Below, one piece after another: positions 25,786 to 35,114 of a DNA stretch of 64,000 bases. How positions within the stretch are numbered: position 1 is the first letter of the stretch; each line of letters opens with the position of its first letter. The notes below the pieces were generated by a model. It searched no databases and had not been told where the DNA came from. It saw only the letters and a list, made by a program, of their open reading frames with translations. Source of the stretch: Temperatibacter sp965603205 (GTDB lineage: Bacteria > Pseudomonadota > Alphaproteobacteria > Sphingomonadales > Kordiimonadaceae); assembly GCA_965603205.1 (NCBI GenBank), contig CBFDCC010000001.1, positions 248,001-312,000 on the forward strand, written 5' to 3'. Both the position numbers and the translations under genes were made by a program.

Positions 25786-27858
25786 TCATCTCTTTTGTTC
25801 CTTTTTCTTATCTTTTTTACCAAAAAGTCTTTGGAAAAAACCTTTCTTCTTCTTTTCTTTAGTTTTTTTAAGGGCCTTATCACTGATGATCACATCGTCG
25901 CCAGCGCTTTCAAGATAAAGCCCAGCATCCGCAAGTAGTGGGCGTACAGGCATGCCAGCGTGAGCTGCCATCATATACTCTTTCCAAATGCGCGCAGGTA
26001 ACCCTCCGCCTGTGACTTTTTTCATGGGCGCAAAGTCATCATTGCCGACCCAAACAACGGTAGTCATTTCGGATGTGAAACCAGCAAATACAGCGTCGCG
26101 ACTATCTTGTGTTGTGCCAGATTTACCAGCAGCAGGACGATCAAGTTGGGCGCGCCTGCCTGTTCCCCATTCGACAACAGCTGTGAGCATATTGACCATA
26201 TCTTTGGTTACTGATGGGTCTAACACTTGTTTAGGCGGTGTGGCGTGGTGGCGATATAAAACTTCGCCGTCCAATGCTGCGATTTCAACAATGCTATAGG
26301 GGTTTACCCTAAAACCACCATTGGCCACGGCCGCGTATACACCTGCAAGATCAATCATGCGCACTTCCTCTGTGCCAAGCGGTAAGCTAGTGATCGGCAT
26401 AACATTTGTCGTGATACCTAAACGTCTCGCAACTTCTGCCACATTTTCACGGCCAGCCTTTTCAGCAACTTTAACGGCGACAGTATTAATGGACCTAGCA
26501 AAGGCTTCGCGCAGCGTCATAGCGCCAGTGTTTTTGCCATTATAGTTTTTGGGTGCGTAGCCATCAATATTTATAGGCTCATCAATTTCTGTGTCATTGA
26601 TGCTAGCGCCATGCTCTAGCGCCGCAATATATGAAATTAATTTAAAGGTGGACCCAGGTTGTCTTAATGCTTGTGTGGCGCGGTTATATTGGGTCTTAAA
26701 ATAGCTAGACCCCCCAACCATCGCACGGACAGCGCCGTCATGGTCTAAAGAAACAATGGCACCTTGACCCGCGTTGAATTTCACACCTTCATCCGATAGG
26801 CCTTTATGCAGTGCCTTGGTTGCTGCGCGTTGACTGATAGGGTCAAGCGTCGTGTGAATAAGAATAGAGCGGCCTTTGATATCAGCAAGACGGCGTGCCT
26901 CTGTGGCAATCCAATCGGTGAAATAGCGCACATCAACACCCAGTGTATCACGAATAATATCGGGTGGCGTTACCAAGAGCTCATTATATGTTTGCTGACT
27001 AATTGCGCCTGTACGCACCATGGTTGACATGACAAGCTTTGCACGTTTCCACGCGCCATCGGGGTTGATGTGTGGCGCAAGAGAGGAGGGTGACTTAACA
27101 AGGCCAGCCAACATGGCTGCCTCGGGTACCGAGAGAGTGCGCGCGCTATGGCCAAAATATTTATGACTGGCCGCGTCAACGCCATAAGCCCCACCACCAA
27201 AATACACGCGGTTAAGATACAGCGATAATATTTGATCCTTGGTGAATTTTTGCTCAATCCAAAAGGTCAGGAGTAATTCTTGTGCCTTGCGGGTAAGGGA
27301 ACGCTGTGAGGTTAAAAACATATTTTTAGCCAACTGCTGGGTGATTGTGCTACCGCCAGCGCGTACACGTCCTGCCCGCAAGTTAACAACAACAGCCCGC
27401 ATCAGCCCCATGCCGTCAAAGCCGGGGTGGGTGTAAAAGTTTTTATCCTCCACAGACAGTAAAGCCCGCATCATACTGTCTGGTAAATCCTTCACGCGCA
27501 ACCAGTCACCATAAACAGGACCTGTCCTTGCGACTGTGGCGCCGTTGTTAGCCTTGACGATGATCGCAGGTTCACTTGCGCCAGGCGGTGCTGGATCGTC
27601 CAGACTTGGCAGACTTCGCGCTAAAAAGGCGAAGATGATTATCAGTGCCATCGCAGTCCATACACCTAACACCATAAAGGCATAAAATAGACGGCGTAGG
27701 AATGGTTTTTCAGGCTTGGGCAGGATGGTTTTTTTAACGGCTTTGCGTTTGTTGACTTGCCTAGTAGCAGGTTTAACATACTTCACGCCTTTAGCCTCAG
27801 CGGCCTTGCTAGAAGCTGTTTTTTTCGTGCCATCTGTTGCCGCTGGTTTTTTAACCAT
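25786..27858 (-). CDS. bifunctional PBP1A-family peptidoglycan glycosyltransferase/transpeptidase
   Basis: 690 residues. A basic cytoplasmic tail of about 50 residues is followed by one membrane helix (about 55-85). The GT51 domain has EDKNFYTHPGFD near 135, GGSTITQQLAKNMFLT near 165 and SLYLNRVYFGGGAYGVDAAS. The transpeptidase domain has the active serine in GSTFKLISYI near 405, an SxN-type motif (SINTVAVK) and the KSGTTQ motif near 585. It polymerises and cross-links peptidoglycan at the outer face of the inner membrane. It ends in an extremely Lys-rich tail. Monocistronic. Confidence 0.93.
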   Translation of the reverse strand: MVKKPAATDGTKKTASSKAAEAKGVKYVKPATRQVNKRKAVKKTILPKPEKPFLRRLFYAFMVLGVWTAMALIIIFAFLARSLPSLDDPAPPGASEPAIIVKANNGATVARTGPVYGDWLRVKDLPDSMMRALLSVEDKNFYTHPGFDGMGLMRAVVVNLRAGRVRAGGSTITQQLAKNMFLTSQRSLTRKAQELLLTFWIEQKFTKDQILSLYLNRVYFGGGAYGVDAASHKYFGHSARTLSVPEAAMLAGLVKSPSSLAPHINPDGAWKRAKLVMSTMVRTGAISQQTYNELLVTPPDIIRDTLGVDVRYFTDWIATEARRLADIKGRSILIHTTLDPISQRAATKALHKGLSDEGVKFNAGQGAIVSLDHDGAVRAMVGGSSYFKTQYNRATQALRQPGSTFKLISYIAALEHGASINDTEIDEPINIDGYAPKNYNGKNTGAMTLREAFARSINTVAVKVAEKAGRENVAEVARRLGITTNVMPITSLPLGTEEVRMIDLAGVYAAVANGGFRVNPYSIVEIAALDGEVLYRHHATPPKQVLDPSVTKDMVNMLTAVVEWGTGRRAQLDRPAAGKSGTTQDSRDAVFAGFTSEMTTVVWVGNDDFAPMKKVTGGGLPARIWKEYMMAAHAGMPVRPLLADAGLYLESAGDDVIISDKALKKTKEKKKKGFFQRLFGKKDKKKEQKR

Positions 27859-28099
27859 GCTTCACCTACTCAATTAACCTTAAAACCCTTTATAGCATCG
27901 CGACGTATCTTTAGGATAAGCCTTATCGCTATATGGTACTTATTACGGTTCGCCTTATGACTTTTAAATACGCTCATTTTAAAGTCGGCTCGCTATATAT
28001 ACAGTCTTATGGGGAATTACGGCAATAATTAGAAGGACTATCTCAATTTTTAGCTAATATTATAGATATAGAGAAAAACAGAAAATAAACTTTTAAATC

Positions 28100-28115
28100 T
28101 AACGATCGTTCGTTA
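28100..28115. promoter_or_regulatory. palindromic operator upstream of the TetR gene
   Basis: TAACGATCGTTCGTTA has perfect outer arms TAACGA and TCGTTA and contains the nested palindrome AACGATCGTT. It ends 20 bases before the ribosome site of the TetR gene, the usual place for an autoregulatory TetR operator. The divergent PBP gene starts 242 bases away and is a less likely target. Confidence 0.72.
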
Positions 28116-28147
28116 ATATATATCAATAGCTATTTAAGGAGATGACG

Positions 28148-28705
28148 ATGGGACGGATTGCCAGACTGAATAAGCGAGAAATTCTTGAACGGCTCTATCT
28201 TGAATTTCAGCATAAGGGGTACGACGGTGCATCCATTAAGGCGCTGGGCGAGGCTTGTGACCTCTCAAAAGCTAGTCTGTATCACCATTTTCCAAAAGGC
28301 AAAGCTGATATGGCACAGCAAGTTCTTGGGCTCGCTGGACGCCAACTACAAGAAATGGTTTTAGCGCCGCTATCTAAAGCTGATGAAGGTGCAGACCGTC
28401 TGCGACACAGTCTTGAAGGCGTTAAACAGTATTACAAGGGTGATATCCCTGTTTGTTTGATGAATAGTTTGCTCATGGGTGAAGGGCGCGTCCTTTTTGG
28501 TGGTAACATCGCCAAGGTGGTTGTGCTGTGGCAAGGTTTGCTGGAGCAATCACTCATGGATCAGGGCATTAGTAGGGCAGACTCACTTGAGGGTGCCAAA
28601 GATATCATGCAAACTATCCAAGGGAGTTTGATATTAGCGCGGGTTCAGGCGGATCGGGTGCCATTTGAGCAAGCGATTGACGGTTTGATCCATTTATATG
28701 CTTAA
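28148..28705 (+). CDS. TetR/AcrR family transcriptional regulator
   Basis: 185 residues. The N-terminal helix-turn-helix is SIKALGEACDLSKASLYHHF at about residues 26-45, and the C-terminal ligand domain resembles the LmrA/YxaF group. I take the ATG at 28148, six bases after AAGGAG (28136-28141), rather than the ATG at 28142 that touches the ribosome site. No transporter or enzyme gene is next to it, so its regulon is unknown; a near-perfect palindrome just upstream points to autoregulation. Confidence 0.9.
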   Translation: MGRIARLNKREILERLYLEFQHKGYDGASIKALGEACDLSKASLYHHFPKGKADMAQQVLGLAGRQLQEMVLAPLSKADEGADRLRHSLEGVKQYYKGDIPVCLMNSLLMGEGRVLFGGNIAKVVVLWQGLLEQSLMDQGISRADSLEGAKDIMQTIQGSLILARVQADRVPFEQAIDGLIHLYA

Positions 28706-28804
28706 TTAATGCATTAAATATAGATTGTCTGATGATTACTACTTGATATTTGACCAAAAAGGTCCATATAAGTGGAAATATAATCTAAATCAGAGAAAAA
28801 TAGT

Positions 28805-29365
28805 ATGTTTATTGAAACCGAAATAACACCAAACCCTGAAACACTGAAATTCCTACCGGGTATTGCAGTGCTGCCAACGCAGTCCGCGCAATTTGATGAC
28901 GCTGCTAGTGCTAGTGTCTCACCGCTTGCTACAATGTTATTTGAGGTGGATGGCGTTATAAGGGTTTATTTAGGTGCTGATTTTATTACGCTGACGAAAC
29001 ACGAACCTATGGACTGGATCGATTTAAAACCATTAGTGTTGTCGACCATCATGCAATTCTATACAACGGGCCAACCAGTTTTATCTGAAGGAATTAGCCT
29101 GAGTGTTAGTGATGCACCTAATGACGAAAATGTTGATCCAGAAATAGTGGAGCAGATTAAAGCGCTGCTTGAAGAAAAAATTCGTCCTGCTGTTGCCCAA
29201 GATGGCGGCGACATCGTATATCAAGGATTTAAAGACGGTATTGTATATCTGCAAATGCAGGGTGCCTGTGCTGGATGTCCTTCTGCGACAATGACACTGA
29301 AAAACGGTGTTGAAAACTTACTTAAATATTATGTGCCAGAAGTTGTGGGTGTTGCTCAGGTTTAA
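28805..29365 (+). CDS. Nfu-type Fe-S cluster scaffold/carrier protein
   Basis: 186 residues. The N-terminal Nfu domain begins with the typical ETEITPNPETLKFLPG. The C-terminal NifU-like domain (from about 115) has VAQDGGDIVYQGFKDGIVYL and the cluster-binding CAGCPSATMTLKNGVEN. Nfu dimers carry a 4Fe-4S cluster across two CxxC motifs and deliver it to client enzymes such as aconitase or, relevant here, radical-SAM proteins like MiaB. It lies 31 bases before tsaB on the same strand. Confidence 0.94.
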   Translation: MFIETEITPNPETLKFLPGIAVLPTQSAQFDDAASASVSPLATMLFEVDGVIRVYLGADFITLTKHEPMDWIDLKPLVLSTIMQFYTTGQPVLSEGISLSVSDAPNDENVDPEIVEQIKALLEEKIRPAVAQDGGDIVYQGFKDGIVYLQMQGACAGCPSATMTLKNGVENLLKYYVPEVVGVAQV

Positions 29366-29396
29366 ACAACTGTTGCTCGATTAGTATAAATCTAGT

Positions 29397-30107
29397 ATGC
29401 CGTCCTTTATGAGCGCACCACAAAAACCACCGCTAACTTTAGCTATAGATACTAGCGAAAACCATTGTTCGGCTGCATTATTTGCTGAGCGGATGATGGC
29501 TAAACGCTGTGATGATATTGGCCGTGGTCACGCCGAGCATCTTCTTCCCATGTTGGATGGTCTTCTTGTTGACGCGGGGGTCACTTATGATGATCTAGAC
29601 CGTATTGTTGTTGGCGTTGGCCCTGGTTCTTTTACAGGGCTTCGTGTTGGCCTATCGGTGGCACGGGGGCTGGCACTTACCTTAAATATTCCATGTGTGG
29701 GTATAAGCGGTCTTATGTCGTATGCCCAACAATCAATGAATGACCATGTTTTTAAGGCGGGTGACCATATCCACAGCGTTATAAAAGGCCGCGGCAGCCA
29801 AGTGTTTTATCAGATGTTTGTTGTCAGCGACGCCCAAGAAATAATGGCTATAAAGGATGCCTGTAATATAGAGATCGAAGCGGTCAAAGCCATTATAGCC
29901 AGAGAAGGCGGTGTTGTGGTTGGTAGCGCTGATCTGGTGCCTGATGATAATTCTTTGGGGTATATTGATCCAGTATCTCTTGGCGCAAGGGGGCAATATA
30001 AGGACCCGAGCTCCAATCCAGCTGCGCCCCATTATCTACGGTCGGCTGACGCTGTTAAAAAAGCAGCTCTTTTACCCATCGCCCATCTGTTAAACCCAAG
30101 GCCTTAG
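29397..30107 (+). CDS. tsaB: tRNA threonylcarbamoyladenosine biosynthesis protein TsaB
   Basis: 236 residues of the ASKHA-fold TsaB family. TLAIDTSENHCSAALF is at the N-terminus, GRGHAEHLLPMLDGLL follows, and GVGPGSFTGLRVGLSVARGL near residue 78 is the family hallmark. TsaB forms the t6A-transferase complex with TsaD and TsaE for tRNAs that read ANN codons. There are two possible ATG starts (29397, 29409), neither with a strong ribosome site. rimI follows after four bases, as in many Alphaproteobacteria. Confidence 0.93.
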   Translation: MPSFMSAPQKPPLTLAIDTSENHCSAALFAERMMAKRCDDIGRGHAEHLLPMLDGLLVDAGVTYDDLDRIVVGVGPGSFTGLRVGLSVARGLALTLNIPCVGISGLMSYAQQSMNDHVFKAGDHIHSVIKGRGSQVFYQMFVVSDAQEIMAIKDACNIEIEAVKAIIAREGGVVVGSADLVPDDNSLGYIDPVSLGARGQYKDPSSNPAAPHYLRSADAVKKAALLPIAHLLNPRP

Positions 30108-30111
30108 GGCG

Positions 30112-30588
30112 ATGATGACAATATCCCAAGTATATGAAGGTAATGATGCGGCTCTTGAACTTGTCTCTACATTACATAAATCTATATTCCAATTGCAGGG
30201 CGAAGAGGGCTGGACAAAAGATGAGTTTACGTCGCTTTTAAAAAACCCCGTCTATGAATGTTATTTATACCATATAGAGGGTGAGCCATTTGGCCTGTCA
30301 CTGATCAGTAATATATGTGGTGAGATGGAGATTATTACAGTCGGGATTATCCCCGCAAAGCGCCAACAAGGCCTTGGGCATTCTATCATTGACGCGCTGT
30401 TAACCCATGCTGCTGCTTCAGACGTATCTAATATACATATAGAGGTTCGGGCTGACAATGTAGCCGCACTTCAGCTTTATAGAACAAGTGGTTTTAAGAC
30501 CATTGGCCGACGCCCTGACTATTATAGCTTACAAGACAAATCCAAAATTGATGCAATATTAATGACATATGATTGTGCTATTCAATAG
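30112..30588 (+). CDS. rimI: RimI-like N-acetyltransferase
   Basis: 158 residues, GNAT fold. The acetyl-CoA-binding loop is KRQQGLGHSIIDALL near residue 83, and the tail has VRADNVAALQLYRTSGFKTI then RRPDYY, the RimI signature. RimI acetylates the N-terminus of ribosomal protein S18 in E. coli, and homologues next to tsaB may act more broadly. It is tightly linked to tsaB. Confidence 0.88.
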   Translation: MMTISQVYEGNDAALELVSTLHKSIFQLQGEEGWTKDEFTSLLKNPVYECYLYHIEGEPFGLSLISNICGEMEIITVGIIPAKRQQGLGHSIIDALLTHAAASDVSNIHIEVRADNVAALQLYRTSGFKTIGRRPDYYSLQDKSKIDAILMTYDCAIQ

Positions 30589-30599
30589 GAGCAATGTTG

Positions 30600-30875
30600 C
30601 TATTTAATTTTTACGGTTAGGGTGATTATAGTTGCGTCTAGGTTAATGGAGTTTGGCATATCCTCACTACTGTTTTTTGTTGCAGTGATCGTATGACCTA
30701 AAGAGACTATGGACCGTTCAAGCGGCTCATTTGAAGAATTTGCCTCATAAATGATTATACACATAGATTTTGGCGTCAATGAATCTAAAAACATGCGACA
30801 TTTAACAAAGGCCATAGGACACTTCAGTCCGATGAGGTTTATTGCAGCCTGCTGGTTTTGGTTATGATGAGTCAT
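30600..30875 (-). CDS. TusA-like sulfur-carrier protein
   Basis: 91 residues. The TusA core is visible: LIGLKCPMAFVKCRMFLDSL near residue 14, then ANSSNEPLERSIVSLGHTI. The cysteine of the CPxP motif is kept but the motif reads CPMA, and a second cysteine (VKCR) is present. TusA-type proteins hand persulfide sulfur to tRNA thiolation or other pathways. It sits on the opposite strand, inserted between rimI and fur, which are usually neighbours. Divergent from fur. Confidence 0.72.
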   Translation of the reverse strand: MTHHNQNQQAAINLIGLKCPMAFVKCRMFLDSLTPKSMCIIIYEANSSNEPLERSIVSLGHTITATKNSSEDMPNSINLDATIITLTVKIK

Positions 30876-30969
30876 TTAAATCTCTTCGTTAGATAAGAAT
30901 TTAATCTTCTGCTATATACTCATTATGCAATAACCTAAGGTTTGGTATTTAGCGAGGTTTAAGAATATA

Positions 30970-30997
30970 TTGACCTGTGGGTAATAACCATTAGATA
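30970..30997 (+). promoter_or_regulatory. possible sigma-70-type promoter of fur
   Basis: TTGACC (30970-30975) and TAGATA (30992-30997) are separated by 16 bases and lie 48 bases before the fur ATG. A second A/T-rich hexamer TATAAT occurs shortly after. The match is moderate and the mapping is by eye only. Confidence 0.4.
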
Positions 30998-31044
30998 GAG
31001 TATAATAATACCATCTGTGTAGTATTTGGGTAGGAGATCTAAGA

Positions 31045-31470
31045 ATGAGTGACGCGATATTAAGTGCTATTGAAAAATTGTGCCTAGACAAGGGCATGCG
31101 TATGACGGATCAACGCCGTGTAATTGCCAGGGTTTTAAGCGATGCTAATGATCACCCAGATGTTGACGAGGTTCATCGCCGCTCTGTTACTGTTGATAGT
31201 GGTATTTCTATTGCAACAGTTTATCGCACCGTTCGCTTGTTTGAAGAGGCTGGTATTCTAGAACGCCATGATTTCCGTGATGGCCGCTCACGCTATGAAT
31301 CGGTCAATGATGAGCATCATGACCATTTGATTAATATTGAAACAGGCGAAGTGTTAGAGTTTCACAGCGATGAAATTGAAAAACTACAAGAGCTTATTGC
31401 TGATGAATTAGGTTTTAAGCTAGTTGATCATCGTATGGAATTATACGGCGTTCCTATCAAAAAAAAGTAG
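31045..31470 (+). CDS. fur: Fur family metal-responsive repressor
   Basis: 141 residues. The winged helix includes MRMTDQRRVIARVL near 19 and ISIATVYRTVRLFEEAGILER near 52. The metal region is NDEHHDHLINIETGEVLEF near 89, followed by HSDEIEKLQE. The CxxC structural-zinc pairs of gammaproteobacterial Fur are absent, as is usual for alphaproteobacterial Fur/Mur, where the protein can respond to iron or manganese. Strong ribosome site AGGAG. Context next to plsC and miaB matches Fur/Mur rather than Irr. Confidence 0.88.
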   Translation: MSDAILSAIEKLCLDKGMRMTDQRRVIARVLSDANDHPDVDEVHRRSVTVDSGISIATVYRTVRLFEEAGILERHDFRDGRSRYESVNDEHHDHLINIETGEVLEFHSDEIEKLQELIADELGFKLVDHRMELYGVPIKKK

Positions 31471-31496
31471 TTGGTAACTAATAAAGAACAATATGC

Positions 31497-32363
31497 ATGA
31501 AAGCCATAAAAGACCTGCCGATTAAGTCAAAGCGACCTTCACTTGGTTTACTGGGTATTGTGCGTCTTATTTGTCTAGCCTCAACAATTGTAATCTTTGT
31601 ACCCATGCAGTTAGTTTTACTACAAATTTCGCCTAAAAATTGGTGGCGTATCCCCAAGGCTTGGCATCAAGTTATATGCTGGTTGCTGGGTATGAAAATA
31701 ACTGTTGTCGGCGGCCATAACCAAAAAAAGGGCGAATCAGCCTTATATGTGTCCAACCATATCAGCTGGAAAGACATTTTTATCCTAGGCAGCCTGTTAG
31801 ATAAAGCCAGCTTCGTCGCCAAGGCCGAAGTGAAAACATGGGCATTATTTGGGTTTTTATCTAAATTTCAAAAGACCGTATTTGTAAACCGTGCCCGTCG
31901 TCATGATAGTGCAAAACAACGCGATGAAATGGCCGCGCGTGTGACGAGCGGCGATAGCTTGATCCTATTTCCAGAGGGCACTTCGACCTTAGGCATTAAG
32001 GTGCATCCCTTTAAAAGCGCCTTGTTTTCGGTGGCGGAAATTGTAGCAGATGTTTCGGATGGACATCTGACTATTCAGCCCGTAACTATCAGTTATACAG
32101 CGATTAATGGCATGCCAGTGTCACGCGCCCGCAAAAGCCAAATTGGGTGGGCTGGTGATGTTGAGCTGTTGCCGCATATAATAATGGCCCTGTCTCGGGT
32201 CAGTACAAACGTATTTGTCGAGATGCATGAGACTGTGTCACTGGACGAACTGCCGGACAGTGAGACAGGCCGCAAGGCGCTGGCAAAATTATGTGAAAAC
32301 ATCATTAGTGATGGGCTTGAGCGTGCCAATCGCGGCGAGCATTCTTATGGCCCTAGACGATAA
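31497..32363 (+). CDS. plsC: 1-acyl-sn-glycerol-3-phosphate acyltransferase (PlsC family)
   Basis: 288 residues. An N-terminal hydrophobic segment (about 22-43) precedes the acyltransferase motifs: the catalytic His-x4-Asp in SNHISWKDIF near residue 92, FVNRARRHD near 132, and the substrate loop LFPEGTST near 156. It transfers an acyl group to lysophosphatidic acid at the cytoplasmic face of the membrane, though some family members acylate other lipids such as ornithine lipids. It lies between fur and miaB in the conserved block. Confidence 0.88.
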   Translation: MKAIKDLPIKSKRPSLGLLGIVRLICLASTIVIFVPMQLVLLQISPKNWWRIPKAWHQVICWLLGMKITVVGGHNQKKGESALYVSNHISWKDIFILGSLLDKASFVAKAEVKTWALFGFLSKFQKTVFVNRARRHDSAKQRDEMAARVTSGDSLILFPEGTSTLGIKVHPFKSALFSVAEIVADVSDGHLTIQPVTISYTAINGMPVSRARKSQIGWAGDVELLPHIIMALSRVSTNVFVEMHETVSLDELPDSETGRKALAKLCENIISDGLERANRGEHSYGPRR

Positions 32364-32510
32364 TAGTTGGACGTTAATATAGTCTTATATTTAAACGAAA
32401 AACAGCCTCAAGCTCACAGAACTTGACTCTGGACTTTATAATGGTATTTTCCGGCAAAATGATATGAAAAAGGCAGCGTTAGTGGCCTCTAAAATATGCG
32501 GAATAAAATA

Positions 32511-33899
32511 ATGACGAAGAAGCTTTTCATTAAGACATATGGTTGTCAGATGAATGTCTATGATACAGAGCGTATGCAGGATGTGCTTGCGCCCGAAGGT
32601 TATGTATCGGTAGAGCAACCTGATGACGCTGATTTAATTATCTTAAATACATGTCATATTCGCGAAAAAGCAGCTGAGAAAGTTTATTCAGATATTGGGC
32701 GCATGCGTAAGTTCAAAGATGAGCATAGGGCCGCGGGCAAAACCACTTTCATCGCCGTCGCTGGTTGTGTTGGACAGGCCGAAGGCGCAGAGATGATGCG
32801 CCGCGCACCCTCCGTTGATATGGTTATTGGCCCGCAGACATATCACCGCTTGCCTGAATTGATGAAACAAGCCGAGAAGCAGCGCAAGCATAAAAATAAT
32901 GCGCGCGTTCTTGATACGGACTTTCCTGTAGAAGCCAAATTTGATCATCTGCCCAAAGTGATGAAAACCAAGGGACCATCCGCCTTTTTAACGGTACAAG
33001 AAGGCTGCGATAAATTTTGTGCCTTTTGTGTCGTACCCTATACACGCGGCAGTGAATTTTCACGCCCTGTTGAGGCAATCATTACTGATGCCCGCACTAT
33101 GGTTGATAACGGCGTGTTAGAGATCACGCTGCTTGGTCAAAATGTCAGTGCCTTCCACGGCGCTGGTCTTGCTGGAGGCGAGGAAACGCTAGCCCAGCTT
33201 ATTAGGCACCTTGCGGAAATCGACGGGCTTAAGCGTATTAGATATACAACATCTCATCCTACAGAAATGGATGATGACTTATTTGCTGTTCACCGTGATA
33301 TTGATGCCTGTATGCCCTATTTGCATTTACCTATTCAGTCAGGTGCTGATCCTGTTCTTAAGGCGATGAACCGCCGTCACACCGTCGCTCAGTATCTAGA
33401 AACAGTTGATCGCTTGCGGTCTGCTCGTCCTGACATTTCACTTTCATCTGATTTCATTGTGGGTTTCCCCGGTGAGACGGATCAGGATTTTGAAGATACT
33501 TTAGAGCTAGTGCGCAAGGTTAAATATGCCAGCGCCTATAGCTTTAAATACAGTCCACGCCCTGGCACGCCAGCAGCTGGAAATGAAGATCAAGTCCCAG
33601 AAGATGTTAAGGTAGAGCGATTAGCCCGCTTGCAAGATCTAATTAATGAACAGCAACAGGCCTTTAACGAGACAACTGTTGGGCGTCGTCTTGGTGTGCT
33701 TCTTGAACGCCCGGGCAAGCAAGAGGGCCAGCTTATTGGTCGCAGCCCTTATTTACAATCTGTGCATGTTGACGTTACTTCTTTGAATAAGGGAGTAGAC
33801 GAGGGCGGCAATGGAAGTTACACTGATCATATAGGTAAATTGATGGATGTGGATATTGTCGAAGCAGGCCCTAATAGCGTAAAGGGTGTGATTGCTTAG
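32511..33899 (+). CDS. miaB: tRNA-2-methylthio-N6-isopentenyladenosine37 synthase MiaB
   Basis: About 462 residues. The N-terminal methylthiotransferase domain has IKTYGCQMNVYDTERM and CHIREKA, supplying the auxiliary cluster. The radical-SAM motif is GCDKFCAFCVVPYTRG near 155, and a TRAM domain closes the protein. It adds a methylthio group to i6A37 of tRNAs reading UNN codons. I chose the ATG at 32511 (eight bases after GGAA); ATG 32496 in frame would add five residues. The supply of Fe-S clusters may involve the Nfu encoded at 28805. Confidence 0.95.
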   Translation: MTKKLFIKTYGCQMNVYDTERMQDVLAPEGYVSVEQPDDADLIILNTCHIREKAAEKVYSDIGRMRKFKDEHRAAGKTTFIAVAGCVGQAEGAEMMRRAPSVDMVIGPQTYHRLPELMKQAEKQRKHKNNARVLDTDFPVEAKFDHLPKVMKTKGPSAFLTVQEGCDKFCAFCVVPYTRGSEFSRPVEAIITDARTMVDNGVLEITLLGQNVSAFHGAGLAGGEETLAQLIRHLAEIDGLKRIRYTTSHPTEMDDDLFAVHRDIDACMPYLHLPIQSGADPVLKAMNRRHTVAQYLETVDRLRSARPDISLSSDFIVGFPGETDQDFEDTLELVRKVKYASAYSFKYSPRPGTPAAGNEDQVPEDVKVERLARLQDLINEQQQAFNETTVGRRLGVLLERPGKQEGQLIGRSPYLQSVHVDVTSLNKGVDEGGNGSYTDHIGKLMDVDIVEAGPNSVKGVIA

Positions 33900-33938
33900 G
33901 CACCGATGAATATCTAAGATGAAAAGGACATTAACTGT

Positions 33939-35114
33939 TTGAATATGCAGGGTAAACCTTCAAAAACTCAGAAGGGTAAAACACAAGTTGTAGAGTTTGA
34001 AGACAACCGTTTACTGACGAATGTCTTTGGCCAACATGATAGAAATTTAGCCCGCATTGAACAGCGTCTTGGTGTTATTTTAATAAACCGTGGGAACAGA
34101 GTGGCTATCGAGGGCAATTTTAATGCCTCACAGGTTGCTAAAACCGTATTGTTAGATCTATATCAAATGGCCAAAGATGGACATGATATTGATATAGCTG
34201 ATGTGGATGGGGTTGTGCGTATGTCAGAGTCAAGTGGACCTGATGGCGAACAGATTGAACCTCTATCAAAAGGCAGAGGCGCAGCTAGTCCAATTGACCC
34301 CCGCTCCCCTCATGACCTATCTGCGGCCAGTGGTGACAATGATCACGGCCTGAAAATTATTACACGTAATAGGGTGATTACGCCGCGCTCTAAAGTGCAG
34401 GCAGATTATATACATAATATGATTGATGAGGATATGGTGTTCGGTGTTGGGCCAGCGGGTACAGGTAAAACCTATCTGGCTGTGGCTATTGCTGTGGCGC
34501 GTATGCTGTCTGGCGAGGTGGATCGGATTATTCTTTCGCGTCCTGCTGTTGAGGCTGGCGAAAACCTTGGCTTTCTACCCGGTGATTTAAAAGAAAAAGT
34601 TGATCCTTATTTACGCCCGCTTTATGACGCGCTTTATGATATGTTGCCGGCTGAACAGGTAGAGAAGAAAATGGCCAGTGGCGAAATTGAGATTGCACCG
34701 CTTGCTTATATGCGTGGTCGCACCCTGTCCAATGCCTGTATCATCTTGGATGAAGCTCAAAATACTACTGTTATGCAGATGAAAATGATTCTGACGCGTT
34801 TTGGAGAAAATGCTCGTATGGTGATTTGCGGCGATCCTTCTCAAGTTGATTTGCCAGGTGGTGCGCCGTCAGGCCTTGCTCACGCACTTGGTTTGTTAGG
34901 TAAGGTAAAGGGTATTGGTGTTACTAGATTTACATCAGCTGACGTGGTGCGACATCCGCTGGTAGGCCGCATCGTTGATGCTTATGAAAAAGAAGAAAAA
35001 ACCAAGGATGAAAACGATAGGGCGGCTAAAAAAGCTATTGCTAAACGGTATGAGAAAAAATCAGATGGCCAAGCAATAACAGACGTCAAGGGATTAACGC
35101 CGAGTCATGACTGA
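33939..35114 (+). CDS. PhoH-family ATPase (YbeZ type)
   Basis: 391 residues. The PhoH P-loop is GVGPAGTGKTYLAVA near residue 167, the Walker B region is CIILDEAQNTT, and RPAVEAGENLGFLPGDL is a typical PhoH stretch. An N-terminal region of about 110 residues carries a KH-like domain (RIEQRLGVILINRGNRVAIEG). YbeZ partners with the ribonuclease YbeY, which overlaps the end of this gene by eight bases. The start is probably TTG at 33939, ten bases after AGGA; ATG 33945 is the alternative. Confidence 0.93.
   Translation: MNMQGKPSKTQKGKTQVVEFEDNRLLTNVFGQHDRNLARIEQRLGVILINRGNRVAIEGNFNASQVAKTVLLDLYQMAKDGHDIDIADVDGVVRMSESSGPDGEQIEPLSKGRGAASPIDPRSPHDLSAASGDNDHGLKIITRNRVITPRSKVQADYIHNMIDEDMVFGVGPAGTGKTYLAVAIAVARMLSGEVDRIILSRPAVEAGENLGFLPGDLKEKVDPYLRPLYDALYDMLPAEQVEKKMASGEIEIAPLAYMRGRTLSNACIILDEAQNTTVMQMKMILTRFGENARMVICGDPSQVDLPGGAPSGLAHALGLLGKVKGIGVTRFTSADVVRHPLVGRIVDAYEKEEKTKDENDRAAKKAIAKRYEKKSDGQAITDVKGLTPSHD

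Noticed and set aside
27859..28099. Small gene or RNA in the PBP1A-TetR gap
   Set aside because: No stem-loop with a terminator and no credible frame; only A/T-rich sequence before the TetR operator.
30912..31097. 61-codon minus-strand frame in the TusA-fur gap
   Set aside because: It overlaps the fur start and promoter, has no family resemblance and looks like chance in A/T-rich DNA.
32364..32510. Sigma-70 promoter upstream of miaB (TTGACT with TATAAT)
   Set aside because: The two boxes are only about eight bases apart, too close to work together.
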